NCBI GenBank assembly: GCA_020631735.1
Contig: CM036188.1
Coordinates: 14,612,214 to 14,676,213, forward strand
DNA from: Saccharum officinarum
Lineage: Eukaryota; Streptophyta; Magnoliopsida; Poales; Poaceae
DNA: 64,000 bases
Direction of reading: 5' to 3'
The notes under the pieces: model-generated
Database searches by the model: none
What the model was told of the DNA's origin: nothing
The model's input: only the letters and a program-made list of their open reading frames with translations
Made by a program: the position numbers and the translations under genes
Shown here: positions 10,806 to 21,977 of the stretch, one piece after another
How positions within the stretch are numbered: the first letter of the stretch is position 1
Layout: every line of letters begins with the position of its first letter

Positions 10806-11765
10806 CCACCCCCCGCGGCAAGGCGGTTCAGGCTCCTCAGCCGATGCGCATAGGGTTGACGCGCCTGAGGCTCCGCACAAGCTCCTGTCCGTCGTTGTTC
10901 ACCCGGCGAGGTCCGCGAGGATGTCGGTCGCGCCTGACGCTGATGGCTTTCGGCCTGTTCAGAGTAGGAGGCACTGGTGCCGTGTCGCTTCCCCGCACCA
11001 TCCGGTGCCGTCCAACCTCATTGGCAAATGCTTCAACTGCCTTGCCGGTGACCATGTTCATGCTGACTGAACTGTCCCGGCCATGTGCTTCAGCTGTAGG
11101 GTTGCGGCCCACCAGGCGAGAGACTGCCCCCACCCTCCCGCTGTGGGACACTGGGAAGGCAAGCGCAGCCGCTCTCCACCTCGTGGCTTCCGGAGGGGGC
11201 TCGCCGTTGTCGTGACTCTCGCTGCAGGGGCCCGTCATCGGCGGACACGGCCTCCGCGCGCTCGGCGTCCACCGGTCGGGAGCGTTCGGTCCCGCCGGTG
11301 TGCCAACACCCACCCCGGAGCCACCGTTGGAGGAGGCCGACGTCGTGCCGCCACCTGGCGACCTGGCTGGTCTGCACGGCGCGGTGGAAGCGGAGGTCTC
11401 TGCCCCGGTTGCCGGTGGGGCAGGACCGCGTGACCATGGTGCGGTAGACATGTCCACTGCTACCGAGCATGCTGCTCTTGGTGGGGATCCGGACCATGCT
11501 GTCCCAGAGCCATCCCGTCGTGTTCCGCGTTCGCAGCGCGCAGGCCCCTCCGGCTTCTCCAAGGATGCGGGCGAGGACACCATTGCTGGGGCTCGTCGTC
11601 GTCCCCCGGACCCTGGCTCTCCAGGGCGCGGAGGATGTTTTGTCGCTGGCACTTCTGGCCATGGTTGTCGGTACCAGGCCACCGGTCTCCCCGGCGATGG
11701 TACGCGCCCACCTTGAAGAACACTTCGGTATCTCCGGCGACCGGGTATCCATCCACCGCACCAGG

Positions 11766-12503
11766 TGTAACGCCCCAGACCCGGCACACGGCCTAGGCCC
11801 ACTTTGTCGAGGGGTGGGCCCTACCTACGTAACAATCCACTTGCGTTTTCGTTCTCACTTCGCGCAAAACGGTTAACCGAAAGTTACTACGTCCTTGGCC
11901 TGCTAATTAAGTCAGTCCGGCGAATCTCCAAATCGGTACTGGACTCCTGGGTCAACAGTACCGCGGAGCTACAGTACCCAAATTTGACCCACTGGCCCAA
12001 CAGTGGCCCAACTGCAATTTGGTCCATAGTGGGGATGTTACAATTACCCTCTTAGGATTCGACGTCCCTGTCAAATACCAGACCGGCATACCCTATCTGG
12101 GACATCGACTAGGATACCCTTTCTAGCCACGCCTGTGCGTCCAGTGTCGACGCATGTGCCATGTCGTGTCCTCATTGGGCCCATGCACATGCGCACCATG
12201 CCCGTATATCTGACCCGCCACGTACCCGTGAAACCGCGAGAGTCGGCTCTGAATACCAAATGTAACGCCCCAGACCCGACACATGGCCAGGCCCACTCTG
12301 CCGAGGGGTGAGTCTCACCTACGTAGTAAGTAGTAACCCTCTTATACTTTCGTCCTCGTTTCGCGTAAAACGGTTAACCGAAGGTTACTACGCGTCCTTG
12401 GCCTGGCTATTTAAGTGGATCTGGCGAATCTCCAAATCCCACTGGGTGAACAGTACCCGTGGAGCTATAATACCCGAATTTGGCCCATAGTGGGGATGTT
12501 ACA
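11766..12503 (-). mobile_element. TRIM (terminal-repeat retrotransposon in miniature), 738 bp
   Basis: Two direct repeats, 11766-12042 and 12261-12503, both start TGTAACGCCCCAGACCC and end GTGGGGATGTTACA, so their ends are inverted TGTAAC/GTTACA. Between them is a 218-bp interior with no ORF of note. On the minus strand, two bases inside the right repeat, is TGGTATTCAGAGCC (12258 to 12245), a close match to the Met-tRNA primer site. At the other end CCTAAGAGGGTAAT resembles a polypurine tract. The 5-bp flanks CCAGG/CTAGC match at only 3 of 5 positions. It interrupts the zinc-knuckle gene. Confidence 0.85.
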
Positions 12504-12895
12504 CTAGCCGGACGATTTCATCGTACGCTTCACTCGCCATGAGGACCTCGACCTCGTGATTGGGACACCGATGCCGTCTACGGCTCCCTTCGCCCTACGC
12601 TGGCGGAGGCGGAGCCGCCTCATCATGGGGTCGGCTGGCGCATTCAGGTTCCAGGTACTCATCGGCATGAAGGGTATCCCGTCGCACGCAAGGTCGGAGG
12701 TAACCGCGCAAGCAATCCTCGGTTCTTCCTGCACCAACGTGGTCATCCCCGACCTAGAGGGGATCGCCGACCCAGAGGATGAGCGTGAGCTCTTTGTGGC
12801 GGCCTGGTGTGCCCATCCCGACCTAGTCCCTGACGAGATGATCATGGCTATCCCAAAGCCCGAGGAGCATGATGGCAGACTGCCGCTGTTCCTAA

Positions 12896-13190
12896 GGTCA
12901 GTCTCAGTGAGAGTTTCACTAGAGTTTCATTTGCATTTAATAGTCTGCCACATATGCATTTTTGATGACATGTCAACGTTTTAATGAAGAGAGAGAAGAA
13001 TTGAGTTTCATGGGGATGAAACTCTCTTCGCACAGTTACCAACTCTCTATGAGTCATAGAATTAAATGTTTATGAAACTATAGAGTAAAACTTTCCATTG
13101 AGAGTGGGTGTTTCATCCGAGTTTCATTTGATTCTATATGACGTGGCAGTCTTGGAAACAATGAAATGAAACTCTCCACTGAGACTGGCC
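12896..13190. mobile_element. Tourist-type MITE in the zinc-knuckle gene
   Basis: The ends are GGTCAGTCTCAGTGAGAG and CTCTCCACTGAGACTGGCC (inverted), flanked by TAA duplications at 12893-12895 and 13191-13193. The interior repeats GAGTTTCAT in both orientations. At 295 bp with a 3-bp TAA duplication it fits PIF/Harbinger MITEs. It splits the coding sequence after GRLPLFL. Confidence 0.9.
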
Positions 13191-13640
13191 TAAGGCCGCA
13201 CGAGATCATCATGATGAGGTCCCTGCACTCCGATATCTAGTGCGACTACGGCTGATCGAGTTCCCAGACTGGCACACGCCTCCTACGTTGTCCGACGATG
13301 GCACAGACTTCGGCGGGGAGGACAGTGACAGCGGTGATAGCAACTTCAACGCTACGATCCCGGCTTTGGCGGCGGCGGCGGCGGGTCATGGCCGAGAACG
13401 ACTCGTTTCGCCGGTGCGGATGAGCTGCGGCTGGGTTGCGGTTTCGGACCCGCATTTTGGGCGCAGGAAACGAGTTCTGCGATTATCGTGGGCGACGTGT
13501 CGTGCCCCATTGGCGCGCCGCGCGGTGCCATGCCCTGCCGCCTGTGCGTCAGTGCGCTTTGCGCTGAGCCTGCGACGCGTGTCGACCACACCATGGTGGA
13601 GCAAGTTGACTACACGTTCCCGTCCTCGCCCTCTCCTGTC

Positions 13641-14071
13641 AGACTGTCCGCAGTGAGTACTCTAAAACGATACTCTAAAACTTTAGAGTATGAATATAGA
13701 GTAAAAACTGCTGCACTGGGTACTCTAAAACGATACTCTATCGTTTCTCTCACTCTATATTTAGAGTGGTACTGTGCTTACTCTATACTCTAGAGTGGCG
13801 GGCCCCACTAGCTAAACAAAGGGAAAAAAATGCTATAACTCACAAACTAAAAATCCAAATTAAATTTCGATTTCACCATTAGATTCATCTCAATAAATCC
13901 TTCAAAACTAGATCACGCATGGATATATTTAGATAAAGTGACAAGTGGGTCTCACAGTGGATAGAGGATGATATAGAGGATGGATGGGTGCGGGAGAATT
14001 AAGCATAGAGGAGAGAATCTTGTTGACTAGGACATATAGAGAATGAATATAGAGGTCCATGAGTGCGGGTA
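13641..14071. mobile_element. Probable MITE
   Basis: CTGTCCGCAGTGAGTACTCTA at the left and the complement of CTACCCGCACTCATGGACC at the right are imperfect inverted ends. The interior has repeated TACTCTAAAACGATACTC units (near 13659 and 13721). The zinc-knuckle gene reading resumes afterwards. No clear target duplication was found, so the exact ends are uncertain. Confidence 0.5.
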
Positions 14072-14284
14072 GTCTCATGCAGCCTGCGCTCGACCAAATG
14101 ATCTGCGAAGCGGCACTGTTCATGCCACAGAAAGCTGTCAGTCCCTGCGACGCGCATGTCCACTCCATCAACCTGTGGCCGCGCCGCGGGCAGGCAAACT
14201 ACAGCCGTCATAGGGGTGTCATTGGCCGTGCCCTAGATGACAACCTGCAGCGTAAATAGAATATTCTATAATTATCTTTGAATT

Positions 14285-15200
14285 CAAATACTACACATAA
14301 GATGTTCTGTAGTATATTTTAGGTTGTTTAAATAGTATCCACATGATGCTCTTTTTTATTTCCTACGTTTATTATTATTATTTACTTGCTTAACCATAGC
14401 AATAATATATGTATTTGTGATGTGTCTTCTACGTTTGTGTGAATTACATCACGAACCAAAATGTTTGGCTTTGCTTAACTATGGAAATTATTTGTGCATT
14501 TGTAACATCTGCATTCGTCTAGGTTACATCATATACCAAAATATTTGTCTTGGTACATGTGATGTTCATATAATATACTTATGATGTTCTACAATGTATT
14601 TTGGGATGTTCAAGTAGTATAAATAGAATGTTCTGCAATTTTGAGTATTCACATAGTACCCGGAGTATGTTTTACAGTATATTTTAGGTTGTTCAAATGG
14701 TATCCATATGATGTTATTTTTTCTTTTCCTCTAGTTTTTTTTTATTTTTTTCTTCATCGTTATTTTATTCTAGTTAAGTAGTTTATTTTATTTTTAATTT
14801 TTAAAATTTTTTAAGTTCTATGAGATACATATGATGTATGCGTATTATACATGTGATGTTCAATATATTTTGAGATGTTTGTGTAATAAATGAGATGTTT
14901 CATGATTCTGTTTGAGTATTTACATAGTATACTCGTGAGATGTTGTGTATGTATATGTTAGGTTGTTTGAATAGTATTCATGTGATGTTCTTTTTATTTT
15001 TTCTCTATTAATTGACTTTTTTACTTGGTTTGTTTCCCCTTATGCATTGTTGTATCTTTTATTAATGTTTTCTCATTATGTTATTTGTGCATATTCTATT
15101 ATTTACATAGTATTGTGAGATGCTCTATAGTATATTTTAGGTTATTCGGGTAGTATCCTTATGATGACCATTTTATTTTCATCGATTACATGCCTTGTTT
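14285..15200. repeat. Degenerate AT-rich tandem repeats
   Basis: A unit containing GATGTTCTGTAGTATATTTTAGGTTGTT followed by AATAGTATCCATATGATGTTC recurs in diverged form near 14305, 14670, 14950 and 15125, with partial copies between (for example 14575 and 14850). Spacing is roughly 180-360 bp. No coding potential was seen. It may be the interior of an old transposon. Confidence 0.6.
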
Positions 15201-16218
15201 CTTTGTATTATTTATGTTTTCCTTTTGTTCTACCTTTTATTAATTTTGTCTTTATATTTAATGTTTTATTATTTTATTTTTTTCTATATATTTCATAGAA
15301 AATATAATTAATTTCCCTATTTCCACCAATATTATAATATCATTCATACAAATATATTATTTTATTTTTCTAAATCTTGAATATTATTCTTGTCTCTTGA
15401 ACATTTCTAATGTGACAGAACATTGTTCTCGCAACATAGAACATCGCCTCTACTCCATAAAAGAGAAAGTTCTATCCTCATTAGATAAATGTATGTTAAT
15501 AAAATTTTATCTAAATATACTTAAGCGGGGATCTTGTTTTGAAGGATTTATCGTTAAAAATACAATAGTAAAATTAGAACTAAATTTGGATGTCTAGCTT
15601 GTAAAGTAGAGCTTTCTATAGTATTAAAAACATTCTCCAAACGTTGACATCATTAAATTTGAACTCTACTGCATAGATAGAGGAAGTGGTTGGAGACGAG
15701 CTGATCGGCACAACGCATGGTGTCGACCCGGTCGGACATTAAGCCCTCCCATGATTCATGAACGACATGCATGCTCTGCCCTGCTCCCAAGGCCTAGACC
15801 AAAATTGCTTCCTGGTCTCCTGGGCTTTGTTTGAACATGGCAAAGCTTCTGTCTTTTTTAATATTTTCTTGTATCACCATAAAATATTCTATAAGAGCAT
15901 CTTCACTAGCTCTCTAATACAACTCCCCCAATAAGATGATAACGGCGATGACCCAATACTACTTTTTAGATTATTGGGGGAGGTGCTTTTGCAGACTACC
16001 AATAACTCATCCCCAATACAAATGGTCCCACTTGTCAGTAAAAAGTTTATATTTTCTTTTCTTTCTCCCTCGGAATCTCTTTTCCCCCACATGCCACACC
16101 ACTTCTCTCCCTAGCGACCGCCGTGCGGGTGCTCACATTGGGCTCCTCGATGTCAATGCCAACCCCCACCTCTAGGTCTCGGCCATGGCATGACCCCCTC
16201 TAGATCCGCATGCGGCAC
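15201..16218. other. Intergenic sequence with a partial copy of the CBP 5' flank
   Basis: 15201-15600 is AT-rich with nothing recognised. At 15770-15900, CCCAAGGCCTAGACCAAAATTGCTTC and the following CTTCTGTCTTTTTTAA are homologous to 22860-22940 and 47575-47665, which lie upstream of the two CBP-like genes, so a third partial copy of that flank exists. At 15896, GAGCATCTTCACTAGCTC looks like one end of a Tourist-type MITE. No exon 2 of CBP-A was found here. Confidence 0.5.
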
Positions 16219-16491
16219 GTCAACTTTGATCTCGGTGCGTGGGTAGCCGGGCCGGGTCGTGCTGATGGGCTTGTCGGTGTCGAAGACCCACATGCGGCGG
16301 ACGCCGCCGGACTGCTCGTACCGCTTGTGGAGTGGCACGTCGTAGGGCTTCTGCACCACGAAGTGCGACTCGCTCAGCTTGACATGGCTGAAGCCGGCGG
16401 TCAGGTGATGAGACAAGACGGCGTTGGCGGGGTAGGGCAACAACAGAGCCACCAGCAGCAGCAGCAGCAGAGAGCACGAGCTAGAAGAACC

Positions 16492-16912
16492 TGTTAAATT
16501 CTTTAGGATCACTAGGATGTAGATCAGTGGGTGTACATACTTGTATCCGGGATAAATAACATAGATTATGTATGGAAATCAGAGAGAGGGAGAGAGGAGA
16601 GAGGTAGGGGTGCAAACCGTGAGGTTGGAGCTCGATCTTGCGACAGTGTTGATGACGAAGAAGGGATGCAGTGGCGTCGCCGGTGGGACATCCCGCCGCT
16701 GGCAGTGCCACCCTCGGGATCGGCTAGGGTTAGGACGGTGGGTGGTGGCAGTGGCAGTGAACCTCACGTTGTGTGCCCTGGCCCTCACCTCCTATTTATG
16801 GCGCTGTGCGACGGGGGCCCACCAGCCGTCTATGGGCTGGGCACCCCTGATCAGGGCGCAAGTCAAGGGCCCAGTTAGCCGTTGGGCTAACTGGTGGAGA
16901 TCAATTCCAACA
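16492..16912 (-). repeat. copia-2 3' LTR (421 bp)
   Basis: It starts TGTTAAATTCTTTAGG on the plus strand and ends TCAATTCCAACA. It is nearly identical to 21978-22397. A one-base length difference is visible in CCTATTTATGG versus CCTATTATGG. Confidence 0.95.
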
Positions 16913-16924
16913 TTCTCCCCCTTG
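16913..16924 (-). other. copia-2 polypurine tract
   Basis: On the minus strand AAGGGGGAGAA directly precedes the 3' LTR. This is the expected place and composition for the plus-strand primer. Confidence 0.75.
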
Positions 16925-19900
16925 ATCTCATCTTATACTTTAACTTTAAACTTTGACTTTAATTGCTTTTACTTTTATTTGTTTCATCACAAATCAGTGT
17001 ATAGAGCATGCCTCATCGTCACGGTCAGTCGCCGATAGATTTAACAGTTACAATACACATCTCTGATCTGAAACAGATTCTTAAACTTTGGGGCCCTTTA
17101 TTGTCCGGAAATCATAGGCTATACCATAAACCCATGTCGACTGTGTGTTCTCTGAACACACTGGGTGGTAAGCCTTGGTAAGCAGATCCGCAAGCACTTT
17201 CTTGTCACTTGTATGTTCAATACCCTTTTGGTATGATTCCGGACTTTCTCCTTAACAACGTATAACTTTAATGTCAATGTGTTTGGCAGCATACTTGACT
17301 CGTTGTCATAGGAGCAAACTACTTAAATGGTTATTGCTGTTGACAACCATTATCAATTCCGGGTTTAAGTTCCTTAACCATTTTGCCTGTCCCTCAGCCT
17401 CATATCATGCTATATTATAACTTTACATCACTGATGATATTAGAACTATTTCTTTGGAGCTTTTCCACAATAAAACTCCAACTGCGAGTGTTAGCTACTA
17501 TGTGGGTTTCACTAAACATCTCACCAAAATATAACATTTGTACCCACAACTACTTGAGAGTACTTGTTCTTTCCTTTTTAGCATGAGGCCGACATTTTTT
17601 AACTCCATTCCAGTGATCTATATCTGGACTGGACTTTTGCCAGAACAACCCGGATACGTAAACTGTGTCAGGGCAAGGTCTTATCTTTGTACTCATTAAG
17701 CTTTCAACAGCTGAAGCATATAGGACGTCCATCTATAACAATCTTACATTGCTTTTGGAACAATAAGTTCTCAAAACTATTACCCTGACCATTAGAACAG
17801 GCATAGGTTTACCCGCATAGGTACTTTATTTCTTTAGAAATTTTTCTTAGCATGCCTATGCGATAGTCATAATACCCCTTTTATTCAATCTCGGTGGATT
17901 TCAATTCTTTTAACGAGATACATTTCACCGAGAATTCTTATTCAAACTTGAGGACAAGAACTTCTTCTCATGCAGTAGATTGACATCACTACTAACAATT
18001 AGGGTGTCATCCACACAGGATTAGGAAATGAATTTCCCCTTCTATAACTTTGTACAAACGCAATTGTCCTCTCATTCTCTTTTAACCCAAAATTTCTAAT
18101 TGACTCTTCAACTTCGAATACCACTGTCTAGAGATTTGCTCCAGTCCATAAGAGATTTCTACAGGTGGCATCCCTTACATTCTTTTCCTTTCATGACAAA
18201 ACCTCTGGGTTGTGCCACGTAATCATTTTCATACAAATCCCATTGGGAAATGCTATCTTTACTTTCATCTCAGATCATGATGTGCCACTAGCACTCATTG
18301 TAATCTATTCATTCGCTTCGCGCAAAATCTTTTGATTTAAGTCGCGCTCCACATCTTTACATATTTCCCTTGGAGTCACATTTTGTCTTGTAGACCCATT
18401 ACAGCCTACTGTTTTGGCTCCTTAGGAATTTATTCTAGATCCCAAAGTATTATTGGTATTATCGATTTCATTTCATCTTTCTTTGCTTCTTGCCACTTGG
18501 ACGAGTGAACGTCTCTCATGGCTTCTTCAAATTAGGTGGGATTTGCCTCCATTTGAATTTCACTAATATAGACTCTATAATCATCAGAAATATCTGATTT
18601 TCTTATTCTTTGAGACTTTCTGGGGGCCTCAGCTACTAGTATTTCTTGACCTTTATTGCCAAAAGACAATTGATTCTACAAGGTCCTGTGTAACAAGATC
18701 CTTGTTTACATTATTCATCCTCCTTGCAGAGTTGGGTCTCTTTGTACCATACTCCTCCAGATTATCCTGTCTTCAAACTTTCTCATTTTGGGTTTAATCT
18801 GCTAAAACTCATATGGCACATTTAGCACCGCCTTAATAACTCTGAACGCGTCCAATATAAATACTGGCCGACTATTCCATCTTTCTATTGGAACTGTCAA
18901 AAATCTATGGATTTAGCTATTTCTTTACTTTTAGGGGTATCGATATAATGACCGTCTTACTCCCCCGACGATCACATTTATCTTTTATAGATCACTTTAA
19001 TATGCATCGCATTATCTGGATTATGGGAAAGTATCTTTCTTAATTGTCTCACCTTTCTCCCCCTCGAAATGTGGTATGAACTTTCCTACCACAATTTCAA
19101 AAACTATCCAGAACTCTTGTGAATGAGGAAATTTTGATTACTTTCTTCATCCATATGATTACATCATGCAAATAAAATTATTTCTTAATTCGTTGGGAGT
19201 ACTTTTTCCTCATTTCACTTCAAGAACTCAACAGAGTCTTTTATCATTAATACTTTCGCAAGTCACGCTTGCATGTTATTCTTGTCTTCAGGTTCGTCTG
19301 TAACTTTCTGTTCTTCTTAAACTTATACCAGGATAGCATAAGAGCTACCCTAAACTTTTCTCCCTGTACGGAATACACTCAAAGCACATGAGTCATCACA
19401 ACTTTCTCCCGCCACGCAGGATAAATACTATGTCAAATTTCTCCCGCCATACAGGATTGATTAACATAAGTACTATGCCAACTTTACCCCGCCATGCGGG
19501 TATTTTCTCAAACTTTTCCCGTCATGCGGGTACTATCACAAACTTTTTCCCGCCATGCGAGATAATTTTCTTGAAGGGACATAAAAGTCAATATTGGCTC
19601 ATATTCAATCAAAAAATTTAGAAATAAATCCAAAAACTCTTTAACACACACATGTTTAATCTGACGTTGGTCAAATTAAACATATATGTTACTTATTACA
19701 TTTTAAATCATGATGATAACTAAAACTTCTTTATAAGGAGTACATAAAAGGCATCTTTTAAACTAAACTCTTATTGTTCTATTTTCTTGGATCAACATCC
19801 TAGAATTCTTTTTCTTTTGAAGCCATTCCTTAAAGAGACCGTAATCCCTTGCACAATGGTCTTCTTTCTGCAAAAATTGCACTTTTCATCTTCTGAGTCA
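16925..19900 (-). pseudogene. Decayed copia-2 pol (protease, integrase, RT, RNase H remnants) and gag zinc knuckle
   Basis: No long ORF remains, but plus-strand text 18000-18520 parallels copia-1 100-600: CATGACAAAACCTCTGGGTTGTGCCA corresponds to the QPKGFVM part of RT and GACCCATTACAGCCTACTGTTTTGG to the VDCKWVYK part. Regions 18540-19100 parallel the integrase C-terminus. A zinc-knuckle remnant (KCNFCRK, then with a frame change HCARDYGLFKEWL) lies at about 19815-19885. The segment 17380-17980 probably corresponds to RNase H. Many indels are present and no function remains. Confidence 0.75.
19408..19561 (-). repeat. Five spaced CCCGCCATGCGGG mini-hairpins
   Basis: CCCGC-CAT-GCGGG or close variants occur at 19408-19420, 19443-19455, 19488-19500, 19518-19530 and 19549-19561. 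They are spaced 30-45 bp and each is preceded by AACTTT or similar. The 19488 copy is a perfect 5-bp-arm hairpin; the others carry one to three changes. They form a small tandem array inside copia-2 between pol remnants and the zinc-knuckle remnant. No counterpart was seen in copia-1. Confidence 0.7.
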
Positions 19901-20704
19901 CAAGTACCCAGCTCATTTTATTTTCACCTTTCAAGAATAAAGGCATGAAGTTCTTTGTCTGAAAACATTAATCAATAATCAACAATAATAAGCATGAAAA
20001 TAACCCTTCGTTGGTCTGGTTAAAGACATGCACATTGAACTTTTAAATCTTTAAGTTCTATTCTATATCACCGTTGGGCAGAAATAGAACAAAACCATCA
20101 TTTTTATACATCAATTCCACATCACCGTTGGGCAGAAATGAAATTAACATATGAAAACTCAATTATCTTATAACCCTCTTCAAAATTAAATTCTAATTTT
20201 GAAGATCATCATCATCATTGCAGCGGAAACATAAAAATACAATACATTCTGCTCGCTCTGGAGCATCTATTGTCTCTTATCTATTCTCTGAAAATTGATC
20301 ACTTTGATGCAAAATTCATCAGAGATTTAAACTTTAAACATAAAACTCATAGAATTATAATATTGTTATCATCAACGTTGGTCAGAAAATAACAATATTA
20401 TAATTTATATTAACCATAAATCAACTATTCCTCCAATTTTTAATTAGAGGATAAATTTTTCATCATTTATTGGATAACTATAACTGCTCTTCAAATTAAA
20501 TCCTCCTGTTGAATCGGATTTAATGGGAAGACTATAAACTTTAACTTTGCAGCGGAAAACGTGAATCAACAATAGTTATCTAATTCTCAGAAGCATTATT
20601 TATTGATCAATTCTCTAAACAATATGCACGTTGGTGCAAAATGAGTAGAGATCAAAACTTTATACAAATTTCATCAAATTATCATTCAAATATGCTTCTG
20701 AGAA
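19652..20704 (-). repeat. Stem-loop array with CGTTGG tips in copia-2
   Basis: CGTTGG cores at 19665, 20009, 20072, 20126, 20376 and 20629 sit in or near hairpin tips. Paired arms are 19652-19660/19675-19683 (9 of 9), 20055-20062/20083-20090 (8 of 8), 20178-20188/20194-20204 (11 of 11, no core), 20285-20291/20319-20325 (7 of 7), 20353-20369/20389-20405 (17 of 17), 20495-20503/20516-20524 (9 of 9, tip CTGTTGAA), 20473-20481/20572-20580 (9 of 9, long range) and 20584-20596/20692-20704 (13 of 13) enclosing 20625-20629/20634-20638. GCAGCGGAAA boxes occur at 20220 and 20549. The arms are unrelated in sequence to most copia-1 arms but occupy comparable places. Confidence 0.75.
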
Positions 20705-20739
20705 AAAAGATAAAAACATAATTCAAGACAACCTTGTGC

Positions 20740-21962
20740 ATTTGGTCATTTTGGCCCGAAGGCCTGGCTCGCAGCGCTGCCAGAAAGAAACGGTCGGCCC
20801 GGCCTAGCACGTGCAGCCACTGTTTGGGAAAACGAAAATTCAAATCTCTTTCATTCTTTGCCCGATGCCCTTTTCGTTTAGTCGGCCCAGCGTGCCGGCC
20901 GCTTCCTCCCGCGGCGGCCCAACACTGTGCAGTGGAGCGCAGCCCAAAAGCAACAGCAGCGCGGCCCAGCCCTTTCGCGTGCTTTTCTCTTCTCTGCTTG
21001 TGCAGCAGCGCGCCATTTCGGCCCGAAAGCCCAGTAGCATGCGGCCCAGTGGCCAAAACGGCCCGTGGCCGAGCCAGTCACCGCGCCCAGGCCACAACCT
21101 AGGCCTGGGCCGGGAATTACCACTCCCGCCTGGGCTCCTTTTGGCCCGTGCATTCTCAACCGTAGATTTCGATCTGACGGTCATCCTTTGATCTCGGGGA
21201 AACAAAAACCCCAAACCGGTGCCTACCCAAAACCCTAACTTCATTTTTCATTCCTCAGCGCCGATAGCAGCCAGCTTTCCTCAGCGCCGATAGTGGCCGA
21301 GATGCAGTAGAAGTCGCCGGCGGCCGCGAGGTGTTGGCCCGGCCGGAGATGGCGCCGGCGGCTCCCTTTGCCTTTTCTTGTCTATTCCCTCTGCTCCGTC
21401 TTTCTCGGTCCAGCAGCCACCGGCGACGGCAGAGCTGCCCGTGGCTGCCGGAGCCGGTGAGAAAGATGGCCACCGGAGTTTGTCCGGCTCCTCTTCCTCC
21501 TCTTCTTTCCTTTATCTTCCCCACGTTCTCTTTGTTTTGCGCCGCACCAAAGATGACACAGCAGCAGCCATATCAATGGCGGCCGACGGAGGGAAAAAGG
21601 GCGGCGCTGCCGCGGGCCCTCTCGCCGGTGAGCGAGCTCCCCTGAGGTAGAGCGCGCCGCCGTCGAGTGGCCCCGCATCGGCGCCCTAAGCCCGTGACCG
21701 CGCATCGGGTCTCGACGACGACGGCAGCTCAGCTCGACTTCCTTTCCAGCGCGCCAGCGAATGGCGGCACTGGCTTCCTTCCCGCGCGGAGGTGTCGATG
21801 GTGGCGTGGAAGACCAAGTAATTTCTTCCCCTTTCCACCCTTTTCATCTTTGTCAGTTAGGGTTAGGGTTACATTTTCTGTCCCGATCCGATTCGAATCG
21901 GTCGTCTTTTGTTTCTATTTATTCCTTTCTGTCTACCCAACTAAATCCACATACCATGACCT
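20740..21962 (-). other. GC-rich copia-2 5' leader
   Basis: GC-rich sequence runs between the stem-loop array and the primer-binding site. It is rich in GGCCC/GGGCC words and has several overlapping short ORFs on both strands, none with a recognisable domain. It corresponds to 3780-4484 of copia-1 but is longer. Confidence 0.6.
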
Positions 21963-21976
21963 GGCTCTTGATGCCA
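21963..21976 (-). other. copia-2 primer-binding site
   Basis: The minus strand reads TGGCATCAAGAGCC one base inside the 5' LTR. It is a close match to the initiator-Met tRNA primer site used by plant copia elements. Confidence 0.85.
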
Positions 21977-21977
21977 T

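Larger units (their letters stand above)
10519..14259 (+). pseudogene. Zinc-knuckle (CCHC) retroelement-type protein, split by a TRIM and two MITEs
   Basis: The apparent start is ATG 10519. The protein runs through acidic/Ser-rich sequence, a poly-Pro tract encoded by a C-run (10772-10804), then CFNCLAGDHVHAD, where the last zinc-ligand Cys codon is TGA (11068-11070). A second knuckle, CFSCRVAAHQARDC, follows. Further on, HLEEHFGISGDRVSIHR (about 11710-11760) resumes after the TRIM as DFIVRFTRHEDLDLVIGTP (about 12510-12570). An intact stretch to GRLPLFLR follows, then after a MITE the YLVRLRLIEF-like region, frameshifted by one base near 13213. The tail continues beyond another MITE to 14259. 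The layout resembles grass zinc-knuckle/DUF4283-type proteins of LINE ORF1 kind. No RT follows, so LINE membership is inferred. It is clearly non-functional. Confidence 0.65.

Noticed and set aside
10837..11802. 321-codon minus-strand ORF opposite the zinc-knuckle gene
   Set aside because: It lies antisense to a GC-rich coding region and has no domain; such long antisense frames are expected from high GC third positions. The plus-strand zinc knuckles are the real signal.
16198..16512. CBP-A as an intact 119-residue protein starting inside the LTR
   Set aside because: The apparent N-terminus MILKNLTG comes from copia-2 LTR sequence with a non-ATG start; the true start codon is at 22408-22406 beyond the element.
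19408..19561. CRISPR-like array
   Set aside because: The units are short, diverged, unevenly spaced and inside a plant retrotransposon; spacers are not unique sequences of uniform length.
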